Below are positions 20,071 to 30,600 of a stretch of 64,000 nucleotides of DNA, piece by piece. A program made the translations under genes and the position numbers. Origin of the DNA: Pithys albifrons albifrons (taxonomy: Eukaryota; Chordata; Aves; Passeriformes; Thamnophilidae); assembly GCF_047495875.1 (NCBI RefSeq), contig NC_092463.1, forward strand, positions 34,847,724-34,911,723, given 5' to 3'. The first letter of the stretch is position 1. Each line of letters opens with the position of its first letter. The notes under the pieces are model-generated. The model had not been told where the DNA came from. It saw only the letters and a list, made by a program, of their open reading frames with translations, and made no database searches.

Positions 20071-22689
20071 TCTGATGGTCACCTCTGACCTCCGTGCATG
20101 CAAGAATTCATAAAGAAGGTGCTAGCCCCTCCAAGTAAAAGGAGACAGACTATGTGATGTATCTGCATTTACTTTTGGGAAATCAAGTTGGGATAAATCT
20201 GGTGAAACATCCTGTAGGGTTCAAGATGTTTGATTTGTTTAAAAAGTAGCTGATACATTTCATGTGTGTAGTTGAAAGCATTCCTGATACCAAAGCTTCC
20301 TTCATATAAGACTTGCCCGTGTGCCTGCTGGAATCAGTGGACTTTCTAGGGCATCAGATAGGGTGCATAACAGATTTGGGGGTAAGTACTAGCAGATCTG
20401 TGCAAGCAGAGCTGTATTTGCCAATTAAGAGGCAGCAAAACATTCACATTTTCCCTAAAAAAACTGCTGTGTAACTGGAATTTGCTTTGGATTTCTGGTT
20501 CCATGACTGCCACTACCATCCCTACCAATTGTTTGGAGAAGGTCCTCTGCAGTTTCACACACACTCAATTGATCATGAATGAAGCTAAGAGCAGTTATTA
20601 ATCTTACTGCCTGGTTGCACTCTAAACCCCCTTCTAATCCTGCCTCTGTTCTCTTAGACAAAGAATGCAGTGAGATGAAGGCAGGATCAATGCCAGCATG
20701 GAGCTGCCCTTTTTAGTAGTTGTCGTGGCAGGGTTTTACACATCAGCAACAGTGAGTGGTTCTCAGTGTACTGGGGAAGAAGGGAATGAAGATGAATTGA
20801 AAGGGTCAGATGTTGTGCTCCTGAAGGGATGGCAGAGTCCCATCCTGACTTTTGGTCTCTGGTGAATTTTTCAGTTCCTTGTATTAATGACTGACCTAAC
20901 GAGACATTACAGCCCTACTGCCCTTTGGAGATCCATGAAGAGCTCAACACAAGCTAAGAAAGGGTGCATTGTGTCTTTGATCCAATGGGCAGTATTTCAC
21001 AGGCTGGCAGATTTAATAAAATCTCAGAGGAACCTCAGCTCATTTTTTAAGAGGCTTAACATTGAGTTAAAAGTTCCCTTTACTCCTGCATTGTTGGAGA
21101 CCGTTCCCTTCTTGTGTGCTGCCAGAGGACCTGCAGGGAATTGGGGCTTCATGAGTTCGGATTGGATGTAGGCAGCTGGTTGAGACTGGTTAGAAATCTG
21201 TAGGAGAAATAGCGGGATGCAAGAATCTTTCTAAGCCTTTTTGTGTTTCTCAGTCTTTGAAGTCATCCGGTGCCTCACATGCAGCGTGAAAGCTTTGCTC
21301 TGCACCTGAAAGGAAAACCAAGCTACTGATAAGGTCTTTTGGTCAGCCATTTTGGGCTGCATGACATGAAAAGCTGTCTAATACCACTACTTCTAGTAAT
21401 GTTATTTGTCCCACCATCAACACTGAGTTACCCATCTGAGTTCACAACTAGAAACATGAACAAGTTCATTAACTGTAAGACCTCCCCAGATACAGTGTTT
21501 ATAGACGCAGCCAGAAAGCAAGTATGAAGGTGGAGAATATCTTACAAAGGCGGATAAATGGATCCTTGGAGCTTCAGATAGGGCCATAGGTGCTTGTTTG
21601 AAGCTGGTAATCTAATGAAAAAAGCAAAAGGTGGGGAAGAAGAGCAGGGAGCCAGGCAGGCTGGGAGAGATCTCGAGCAGCAAGCTTTCTTTGATGTTCA
21701 GTGCTGAGAACTGGGAAGTAAATCTCACTGTGCCATTTTGGAGTGCAGGTCTAGAGCAGGTCAAAATATGAAAGCTGTTGAACACTGAGAACTGCAGTAA
21801 TTATTTTTGAACATCTGAACACTAACCACTACTCTGCTCACTTCTGTTATTGTTATGGGGGTGCTGGTTGTGGACTGCATGGGTAATTTCACAGCAAGAG
21901 TTGCAATGTAAGCCATATGTTGATCCTTCAGTCTAACTTTATATAGCAGAACTATTGCTAGGAAAATGTAGGGATTAGTTTGAGGGGGTGAAAGGATTTT
22001 GCTTAGATTTCCAAAAGTGCAGGGTAAATACTTTTGAAGTCCTAAGCACTCAAATACTACCCTTTTTTGAGAAATGAAATACAGGTCTCCTGGTATTTCA
22101 GTCACCACTAACTCTAAAACAGAATCCTTTGAAAATTCAGGAATTCACTGCTAGGTTACTGCCCACTCCTATGGATATGGCAGGCTGCTGGAGTTTTGGA
22201 TTTGCAAAAAAAAATGGAATCTCCACCCAAAGACTAGTAGTTAAAATTTTTATTGTCATTGATTGAAATTTTGCCTTCTTGGTTGATAAAGGTTCATATA
22301 CTTGAAGAAGCTTTAACATGAGCGATAAGTCACAATTGATACCTGAAATGATTGAAGATGGGGAAGAGAAGGCTTCAAACTCTGCTTTGTAAGAACTTTT
22401 GCAAATGTGTACTTCTCCTGTAATACAGCAGCTGAGGCTGCCCAATCACTGATCCTTGTAAGATCCAGCAGAGCCATGCTCTCTTCCTGCTGACAGATGC
22501 ATAAATGAATATAGTCTCCACACATATTTTTAAGATAACTCCTTTCTTGAGAGAAGACAGCAGAGAGGAACAAATGCATTCAGGAAAAAGAAATTGCTGT
22601 TTGGAACTGATGTGTCTAGGGGCACTGTTGAATATCAAGAGAAAACAAAGTTAAATGAACTGTCACAAAGGAAGAGGCAGTCATGTAAA
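20071..22689. other. unique sequence, no gene recognised
   Basis: Short ORFs on both strands without family resemblance. Words such as CCAAAAGTGCAGGG and AAGTCCTAAGCACTC at 22010-22060 faintly recall old amniote DNA repeats, but this is not enough for a call. Confidence 0.5.
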
Positions 22690-22785
22690 AGGCAAAGATG
22701 ATTTGTGAGATTTTGCAATAGCCTCCCAAGGGCAGCAAGGCCTTTTGCTTGAGACTTAAAATTAGACTGGACAGAGCAATGGAAA
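22690..22785 (+). mobile_element. short old CR1 fragment
   Basis: Read forward, the segment gives RFCNSLPR and, after a few changes and a stop, LKLDW. This matches the CR1 ORF2 C-terminal pattern R-F-W-N-S-L-P-R ... F-K-x-R-L-D. At DNA level, GCAATAGCCTCCCAAGGG and TTAGACTGGACA resemble the corresponding CR1 words. It is the only CR1 piece on the plus strand, about 100 bp and strongly diverged. Confidence 0.5.
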
Positions 22786-25119
22786 TTCAGCGTATGGGCC
22801 CCCTGTGGGACAGTGTGGATAAGCCACTGCCTCTCCCTTTGCATGTTCCCTTACTCTTTTGTAACTCTTCCTGAATACCTCCATCCCAAATAATAATTTG
22901 TCTTCCCCAGGCACCCATCTTAGTTCTCTGTTCCTCCCCTTTCCCTTTTCCTTTAAGAAAGGAGCTGTGTTTGATTCATGGTGTCAGCTATCTTCCAAGC
23001 TCCAGTCCAGTCCCAGGGGTAGGAGCTCATGGGGCTGATGCGGGTAGAAGTGATCAACTGCAGGCTTTCCTGTTGCTTAGCTTGCTGCAGGCCTAACCAT
23101 TTTTAAGACCTCAACAGATGTTTCTGCTTAGAAACTATTGGCATCTTTATGGACTGGTTTTTCCATTCTTCCCTCCCGGCCTGTGTCCCAGCAGCTATGA
23201 ATTATGTAAGACTGCATTCTAGCCTATTCTTTATTATTATTTCTGTAGATGTATCTCAAAGAAGTACATCTACGGTTCTGTCTTTACCTAGTTTTAGATG
23301 TGTCAGCTTTCTCTTTGACCAAAACACCCACCTACCCTTAAAAACACTTATAGGTCTTTTCATGTTTTTTCAGATACAGATGCCAAAAATATAAATACAA
23401 GAATCCTAGTTCCTGGCTTCAGATTCAAGATGTCTGTCACTGTTCATACTGTGGGTTTAATCGACATGCTTTTTTGCTTAAAAGTTAACCCCTTGCTATG
23501 GAACTGCCTGTATTTATCTCTTACAGCTGATGCTTAGAGAACAGTAACGAATAACAAGTAATGAAAGGAGATTTAGAAACTGCTGCTGGAGCTCAAAATG
23601 CCTCCAACAAGCATCATCCGCACCTGGCTTAGTGGTTTAGCTGTCAGTTACTAGAAATTAACACATTTCAGCCAGAATAGAATAAAAGCACTGGGCTGGT
23701 TTATTTGCAGTTGATAAGCACTTGTAATCCTGCAAAATACACACCGTAATGTGTGCAGGACACCTGATGCAGTCTTGGTAGACTTCACCCTTTTACATTG
23801 TACAGCAAAGCTTCAACGCTCAAAACTGGCTAGATTAAGTTTCTTAAAAAGATGATGTAAGTAATATGTGCAAGACCACATGCAGATTACTTTAACTTGG
23901 GAAACGGAGGAACTTTCTGCATTGGAAAATTTGCCATGGCAGCACCAGACTACTACTTGATTTCAGATGTACTATAGTAGCAAAAATAAGCTGTTTCCTT
24001 CTTTGGGAACACACTACTAGATGGAGACAGAGTGGTTTAGCCAGCATGCCACAGCCAAATGTGGAATTTTCATGCAGGCCTATGTTTAGTTACTACAGCA
24101 AAGGGTTGCTGTAAATCCTCTTGATGCACTTAGCAACCAAATTCCCACTGGAAGAAAAGCACATCTTTGCCAATATAATACTCTCATTGTTCACCACCTC
24201 AAACTCTTTCTATGACTGTGCTGCTCTGACAAGGCACAATCTCACTGCAAGTGGTCCTCTTGGCATTGTACCTTTTCAATTTAGTGCTGCTGATATAAAG
24301 TTGCTGAGTAGATGACTTCCTTTTATTTACTGTGTATGTATACTTGTCCAGTAATAGCCTAGCAAGTACACATTGTCCTACCCAGGTGCCTCTGCACTGC
24401 TTTTGCAGGACCGTGAGGGAAGGAAAAAAACTCAGTCCTTTCTTGGTACCTTGTCAGAGGCTGCCCAACAAGAGAGGTAGTGGTACTGGTGGGTGTGTTG
24501 TGGCTTTGGATCACTGAGACAAGTCAGCCTGGTCATCTGGCCACTGTGGTACTGTCACTGTAGGCACTGGATGCAGCTCTGCTGGCCTGGGGGGCCTGGA
24601 CTCACAGGAGCCCCCACTGAAGTCCCGAGCATTTTCCCTCCTGAAAGTAGAGAGCTGAATCTTACCTAGTGAGAACTGAAACATATATACAGTAGGAGAA
24701 TATGAGTTAAAGTTTAATTGCCCTCCTCTTTTTCAGTCTTTCAGTAGAAAACCATACTATTAGAATTGTGAGGTCAAGCAGTCCAGCATCTTTTGTCAGT
24801 AATTGCATTTGTGTGTGAGTTGCAAAGAGCAGGCATTATGGTAAAGGAGGATTTTTAAAGGCTTTTAAGTATTTATTTACTGGAAGATTAGGCATTGCTG
24901 ATGTGAGCAGGTATTTCCCTGGTTTTGAACAGGGAGTGTCATTGCCATTGTCAACATTTTGTTGAATGATATAATGAAGAGACAAGCTCTGTGCCCTAAT
25001 GTTCAGAGAGCTTGACACTGCACAAACATCTTTGATGTTCATCATTGCTGCTTCCTGGTCTTGCTGTTACTGTTATTTTTAAGACCTAGTGCTCTAGTAG
25101 TAAAGACAGTTGCCACAAA
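22786..25119. other. unique sequence, no gene recognised
   Basis: AT-rich with a 9-bp-stem inverted repeat at 23245-23273. GAGGTCAAGCAGTCCAGCATC at 24771-24791 is faintly CR1/L3-like but too short to call. Confidence 0.5.
23245..23273. repeat. inverted repeat with 9-bp perfect arms
   Basis: GTAGATGTA (23245-23253) and TACATCTAC (23265-23273) are exact reverse complements around an 11-base loop. Either strand could form a stable short hairpin. No known RNA family was recognised. Confidence 0.9.
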
Positions 25120-25190
25120 ATGGAGAGACAAGATCTGAACACAAGAATTCCTGTGCTTGCTCCTTTAGACCATGCTGTTTTCCTTAGGAG
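25120..25190 (-). mobile_element. possible tRNA-derived SINE (MIR-type) head, reverse orientation
   Basis: AGATCTGAACACAAG, then CTTGCTCCTTTAGACCATG, resemble the reverse complement of a B box and of the TGGTCTAGTGGTTAGAGCAC start of MIR-type SINEs. The body is not convincingly present, so this is tentative. Confidence 0.3.
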
Positions 25191-25217
25191 AGTTTAATTT
25201 GCCTCAGGATCCAAGAG

Positions 25218-25241
25218 AGCTATGAGCCAAGCTATGAGCCA
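25218..25241. repeat. 12-bp perfect tandem duplication
   Basis: AGCTATGAGCCA occurs twice in a row without change, most simply explained by a replication-slippage duplication. Confidence 0.95.
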
Positions 25242-27427
25242 TTATCCACTAACAAAACTCTGCAATAATAGCAAATGGAGCATGTAAACTGCCTTGCCAA
25301 GGAACTTGATACTCTCTTTTCTCAGAGGTCTCTGTGCTGAAGGTCTCCCCAGATCTCTCTGTGTTAAATATGAAATCTAGTAGCTCTCCAGAGCCCATGA
25401 CTGACCTCCTGGCTCATGGCTTTTTGCCAGTCCTGTTTTGTATGGTTATATTGTTGGCTGATGCTGCATTTTTACAGTTCAGTTTTGTGTCTCATAGTCT
25501 TAGAAGTGGCCATTTTTATTGTCAATAAATACATCTCTTTGCCTAGTACACAGAATTCTCCTGGCAGCTTGATGCTCACAGACTATAGAGAGCTGTAAAC
25601 AACACTGTTTATACTTTCTACTGATATCAGAACATTAGCATATAAATAGGGGAGAGATTTAAACAGGCTAAAACAACTCTAGCCTGGCCTATTGGGAAGG
25701 GTGGACAAGCTGCTTTTCACTCTCTTGCCAAGGATGTCAACTTTTCTGTGGGACTTGCAAGAATGAAGGGCTTAAAGAGACGGGAAGCTTTTATCTGACA
25801 AAGGAAAAGTCGATGAGCCTTAGAAATGCAGAAATGGACTGAATAACAGTCTGCCGGTTGGGATGTCCTTGTAAGCCCTGGTGGTGTTAGTATAGGCATG
25901 TGAAGGGAGGGGAATTACTTAAAAATCACCACAGAACTGTTGGATAAGAGCTTCCTTTAAACGGGAACTTGCAGCAAAGTGTTAAAAATATGATAATTTC
26001 ACCCGGAATGAGTGTATCACTTTAGGAAAAGTTGTTTCATTTACCCAAAGAAACGTATCATGTGACTTTTAGCTGCACAGTACTTCAGAAATATGCTACA
26101 GCCAAATACTATATCAAATTACCTCCCATGTCTCATCTATCTATTCAGTTACAAAAATTCCCATCACCTTTCGCATCAGTGAGAGATAAGCACGAATGCT
26201 GCAGTTCCTGTCAAATATTTGGAGTCCTTTTTTCATGTAGTTGAAGTTTGATTTTATATTTTGCAGTAGAATGTGTTAAGCAGGGTTAACAGAAAGATAC
26301 AAGGAAGAAAAGAGGTTCTCGGTTAACAGTCCAGCGGAAACCAGAGGCCAAGACAAGAGATGATGTTTCCAGGTGAGAAAGAGGTACTGTGGGATTGTAT
26401 GGAAAATTTCACATGAAGAGTAGGGATGAAATTGTGAAATGGAACTTAACGGTGTTGGGATTTGTTGCGGGCTTTGCAGATGTGCCTCAGCAGCAAGTAG
26501 ACCTTTGGAGATACTTCCATTTCAGGCCTGGAGAACTTTGTGTGGAGCAGCCACTTGCCCCATTCTCCCTCCTTCTGCTGGAAGGGGGAATGTTTGTGAT
26601 GTTGGTTTTCTTCTTCAAAAGCAATGAAATTTTGTGTTAAAACAAGAAATTTCCATCATTCTTTTGTACCATCACCTTTCTGCAGTCTTTAGGTAAAAAA
26701 GTGGTTTCAAAGTTGCATTCCCAAAACTGGAAGAAACACTGATTTGCACAGTGTTTGCTACACAGAAGTTGCTGCAGGAAGTGTCCTGCTTAGCCACCAT
26801 AAATGTGGCAGTGAGACGGGCACATGAAAATGGAGAAGGTGGGCTTTTACTCTAGGCCTCTACTAGTGTTCCTCATTTGCCACATCTGCATTTGGTTATC
26901 CATTGCCCTGACTAATAGACCAAAACAAAGTCCTGGAATAACTGGCAGTGGTGGTAAAACAAAAGTCAAAAGCCACTTTCCAAAACAAACTGCAGTGTGC
27001 ATGCAAGCTCGTGCCTCTGCAGTCAAGCACTAGTGCAAGCAGGAGACACACCTGTTCTTTGCTTGGGGTGCAACTTATCAGAGATAAACCACTGCCTTTG
27101 TGAGGGTAGACATGTCCAATTGCACCCCACTGGGGTGGCTCAGTAAGAAAAGGAGATGTTTCTGCACTGGGGGCAGTGGGTGTCCCAGAAGAGGAGAGGC
27201 ATTAGGGTTGAGGCCTGCAGAAAACTCCAGTATTTCAGAAAAGATCTTGATCACAGAGCCACCATATTCTCCCACAGGATTACTTGCCCACAGATTAACC
27301 TTATTAGCTGTAATTATAAAGTCTGACACATTTCTGTCATTATCTCCCCTGTATCATGCTGTAGGACATCTTCCTTGTGCTTCTTGTCTTTTTATTTGTC
27401 AAGTGAATTAGAGACCAGTGTTTTTTT
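25242..27427. other. unique sequence, no gene recognised
   Basis: No recognised transposon or exon. Short ORFs only. Confidence 0.5.
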
Positions 27428-27480
27428 CACTATGTTACCTCTCAATCTTCTTTCCTCCAATGTAAACTGGGTGAACTGGC
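27428..27480 (-). mobile_element. possible tiny CR1 fragment
   Basis: Minus-strand translation gives FTLEERRLRGNIV, close to the conserved CR1 ORF2 C-terminal word [13 protein letters not shown]. The plus strand reads GTTACCTCTCAATCTTCTTT, near the corresponding CR1 DNA word. The match is only about 50 bp, so chance or a very old relic are both possible. Confidence 0.35.
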
Positions 27481-28317
27481 CTGATTTAGCACAGGATACA
27501 TTGCAGTGATCAAAGTTTAGTATCTCACTTTTGTCAGGTAAATGTGAGATGAAAAAAGACAGGTAGTCATTGTTCAAATAGTAACCTTAATACCACTGGG
27601 AGTAAAATTGTGCTTTGTCTTGGAGTTGAGATTCCAATCCCATGGGTTTTACCAGTGTTTACTGAGTATGGGCCTGGAAAAATGCTCTCCATCTTGTGGA
27701 ATTTATAGATCTCTGTTGGGAAGGAGATGGCTAGAGCACCACCGTCCTGATGATTGAGGGAAGGGTTAATAGAGTACCAAGGGTCATGTGTTCAAGGCAG
27801 GGTGGTCAACCAGAAACATAGCAGAGGAGAGGCGCTAGAAAGTGCATATACAGCTAAGTTAATTAATTTAAAGGATGTTGTGCCCAAATAGCATAGGAAG
27901 GATTCTGTTAAAACCTGGTAAATGTAGAAACTAAGCTGAGATGCTCTTTTCTAGTGTGGATCTCTCTAGCACTGGAACAAGAGTGGAAGTGAAACAGGGG
28001 TTGTGACAGTGGGACTAAGAATGCTCTTGTCCAGGCAGTCCCCATGCTGGATTTAAACATCCTCTGTATCACAGTGGATGTTCTTTTTTCTTGTGCCCAA
28101 AGATCAAAAAGCAGAGATAAACAAACCAGAGCAACACTGTTGTCATTAAAAGTCCAAGATGGAGAGATAATTATCTGGAGCTGAGCTATAATAAATGTTC
28201 TCTCCTGCTCCATATACTCAGTTTGTGTTATATGCAACAAGGTCAACTGGAATTTTCCCCTTCCTCAGCCTGATTGCCGCTTGTAACCTAGATAGGTCGC
28301 ATTTGGACTCCCGGGGG
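27481..28317. other. unique sequence, no gene recognised
   Basis: Ordinary AT-rich sequence leading to an A-rich tract. Confidence 0.5.
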
Positions 28318-28353
28318 AAAAAAAAAAGAAAAGAAAAGATAAAAAAAAAAGAT
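28318..28353. repeat. A-rich tract with GAAAA units
   Basis: Two A-runs are separated by GAAAAGAAAAGAT. No polyadenylation signal lies just upstream and the preceding sequence is not a recognisable transcript, so it is not taken as a processed-pseudogene tail. Confidence 0.85.
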
Positions 28354-28539
28354 AGGCCCTGTTGTATATACTCCTCTCACCAGAGGGCAATGAAGTCAAG
28401 CCTGTTAGTACAGGACCGTCCGGCATCACATAAGCGATGCTCCCTGTGTGCTGAAACCCAAAGAGCACCACCTGACTCGGCAACGTTATTTGAATAGAAA
28501 GGTGGCACTGGGTCAGGGTGACTCCAGCACAACAGGTGG

Positions 28540-28800
28540 CACACAGATAAGCAGGCTGCCCCAATTGTTCGCAAACCAGCATGGGATACTAGTGGGAGGA
28601 CTTGGCAGCAGTCACCGTAGGAATAACTGGCATTCGCACCTACTTTGTGACAGATAAACTTATCTGCATCTCAGTAAATCTGCTTCCAAAGTGGCTTTAA
28701 TAGCGTGCGTTAATAAGCCAGACGCATTGCAAAAACAATGGGACTTGGAGGCAAGAGACTTGCATTCTAAGCAATGGAATTCAATCTGCAGCACAGTTCA
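28540..28800. other. candidate conserved regulatory block with paired GATA sites
   Basis: CAGATAAACTTATCTG at 28651-28666 holds two inverted AGATAA sites separated by two bases, and another AGATAA lies near 28545. AACAATG at 28734-28740 fits the SOX core. Several CpGs occur close by (GCGTGCG near 28704). The motif density is unlike the AT-rich background. Only comparison with other genomes can show conservation. Confidence 0.3.
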
Positions 28801-29779
28801 AGTGCAGAAAAGCTGTGAGGGACAGAAGGCCTGCAGAAAGCCAAACGGGAAGAGAGTAAAGTGTAAGCTGCTGCTTGTCCTTGGAGGATTTTAAAGAGGT
28901 TTGATGTGAACTGACCAAATCAAAAGTGAATGGAGAGGCTAACCAATGCAAAGAACGGCATTTGTAAAGTCTTCATTCTTTGGTACTTATTCTGTCTAGA
29001 GCACTGCTATTGCATCTCACCAATAAGAAGCTTGGCCAAAGACTGTAATTTTGTATTCCAGTCTGACCCAGTATTTTGCAGGGTGCCAAACAACCACAGT
29101 GTGGATGCCTCAACCCTCCCCCCAGCCCCAACACACAGAGGAGCATCTATGCAAAGCCTTACAAAGCCTTTCAAATGTCCTACAAGTGGGACAAAGATAG
29201 GAGGAAATGAGATCCATTTAAAATTTATACTGTGTAGGTGAACTGGGGTTCTCAGCAGCAGGCTTTGGGAAATGAAACTTTTGATTTTGTGCACCATCTT
29301 GACTTTGATTCAGGAGGTCCATCACAGCAACTGTTTAACATTTGACTCGGAGACTGCTGGAGGACTGTGTGTTTGGAGGGTGTTTCGAGGGACAGTGACT
29401 TTCTGTGAAGCTTTGTGGTCAGGTTGCAGCTAAATCCAAGCCTGTTTAACAGGTGGTCCTATTTCTGATCAGAGCGGGCTGAGGGCTTGACAGACTATGA
29501 AGGATCAGCTCCCACTCCCTCCTGGAGCAGGTGAGTGGTGTGTTGCCTTAGAGCTCTTGCTCATACCTGTGCCGTGGTGAACGATTTCAGCCCCTGAAGC
29601 TATTAATCCCTCACCAGGCATGAACACAAAAAGTATATTTGCCGGAAGAGCACTGACCTGGTAAGATGGTGGCTTGGTCAGGCCAAGCTGGGGTGCACCC
29701 GCTGTGCCTTCCCTACTTGCCACTTGATAAATACTTCCCTCCTTCCCCCACCCTCCTGCCCATTTTCCACAGCGAAGAG

Positions 29780-30030
29780 CAGACATAAGGGGACCCTTTC
29801 ATCTTGGCACATCCCCTTGCTGATTAATGTGATGCAAAGTTCCCACAACACCACCACTATGCCGGCCATGTAATTAGGTGGGAGATAATGAATGCTTCAG
29901 AGACTATTCAGGCAGCAGTGCCCGCCTCCCCGCCGAACAAGCTCCTTTCTCAGCAGTGAAGCCAAGTGGAAGGAGCGGCAGCAGAAATGCCATTGGTGCC
30001 GCGCTTAATTGTGCAGGAACCGAGGGCTCT
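29780..30030. other. candidate conserved regulatory block
   Basis: Mixed TAATTAGG and GATTAATG homeodomain-type cores, a GCCGGC palindrome at 29861-29866 and a CpG-containing stretch (CCCCGCCGAAC, GGTGCCGCGC) lie within 250 bp. There is no convincing ORF. The texture suggests a non-coding element; this is inference. Confidence 0.28.
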
Positions 30031-30429
30031 TACAGCAGAAAATAGAGTAAGGGCCAGTATGGGAGAGATGAGCAAGTGGGTCTGCTCTGGTATCTTGGGG
30101 CCAAACTTTTTTTTGTGTCTTTTCATGTGTTTGACCTTGTGGCAGGAGAAGCCTTAAATGTGCACATCTCTGGTTTTGTGTGTGTGCCTTTTTTGTTTCA
30201 AATCATTACAGAAAGCCATCATTTAATAAGCATAAGAGTCTGTCTTCTCAGTAACCCAGAGGCAAAGATGCTGGTGCTACTTAGTGGCCTTTGAAATGTG
30301 GGAATCACACTGGGGACACAATAGGCTTATTCTCTTTTAGGGGGCTTTACAGTTAAGCTGCCAGTGTCTGGCTAACATTAGCAAGAAAGATACTCCCCTT
30401 TCTCCCTGACGTCTATGTAGACTCTGAGA

Positions 30430-30600
30430 AAACAACCAATTGGTTTAAAGTGCACTATTCAAATGCCTCCAGATCACGCGAGAATAAAGCCAGCAAGGAG
30501 CTGAAAGTCTGTCTCATCAGCTGGAAGCTAATGAATATACTGGCAAAGGTCTTAGCAGAAATTAAGTCTTTTGCTGAAATTGCTTTCTGCACTTTTTTAT
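30430..30600. other. candidate conserved regulatory block with CCAAT palindrome
   Basis: AACCAATTGGTT at 30434-30445 is a perfect 12-bp palindrome giving a CCAAT box on each strand. CACGCG (30476-30481), CAGCTG-type and CTAATGAAT words follow within 100 bp. No ORF or repeat explains the segment. Confidence 0.28.

Noticed and set aside
22005..22080. Words resembling an old amniote DNA repeat (CCAAAAGTGC, AAGTCCTAAGCACTC)
   Set aside because: Only a few loosely spaced matches from memory; not enough to define an element.
24765..24800. CR1/L3-like word GAGGTCAAGCAGTCCAGCATC
   Set aside because: Too short and isolated; no flanking CR1 sequence in order.
28318..28353. A-rich tracts here and at 34540-34571, and T-runs at 37118 and 50601, as tails of processed pseudogenes
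   Set aside because: No AATAAA at the right distance, no coding remnant next to them, and CR1 rarely mobilises cellular mRNAs in birds.
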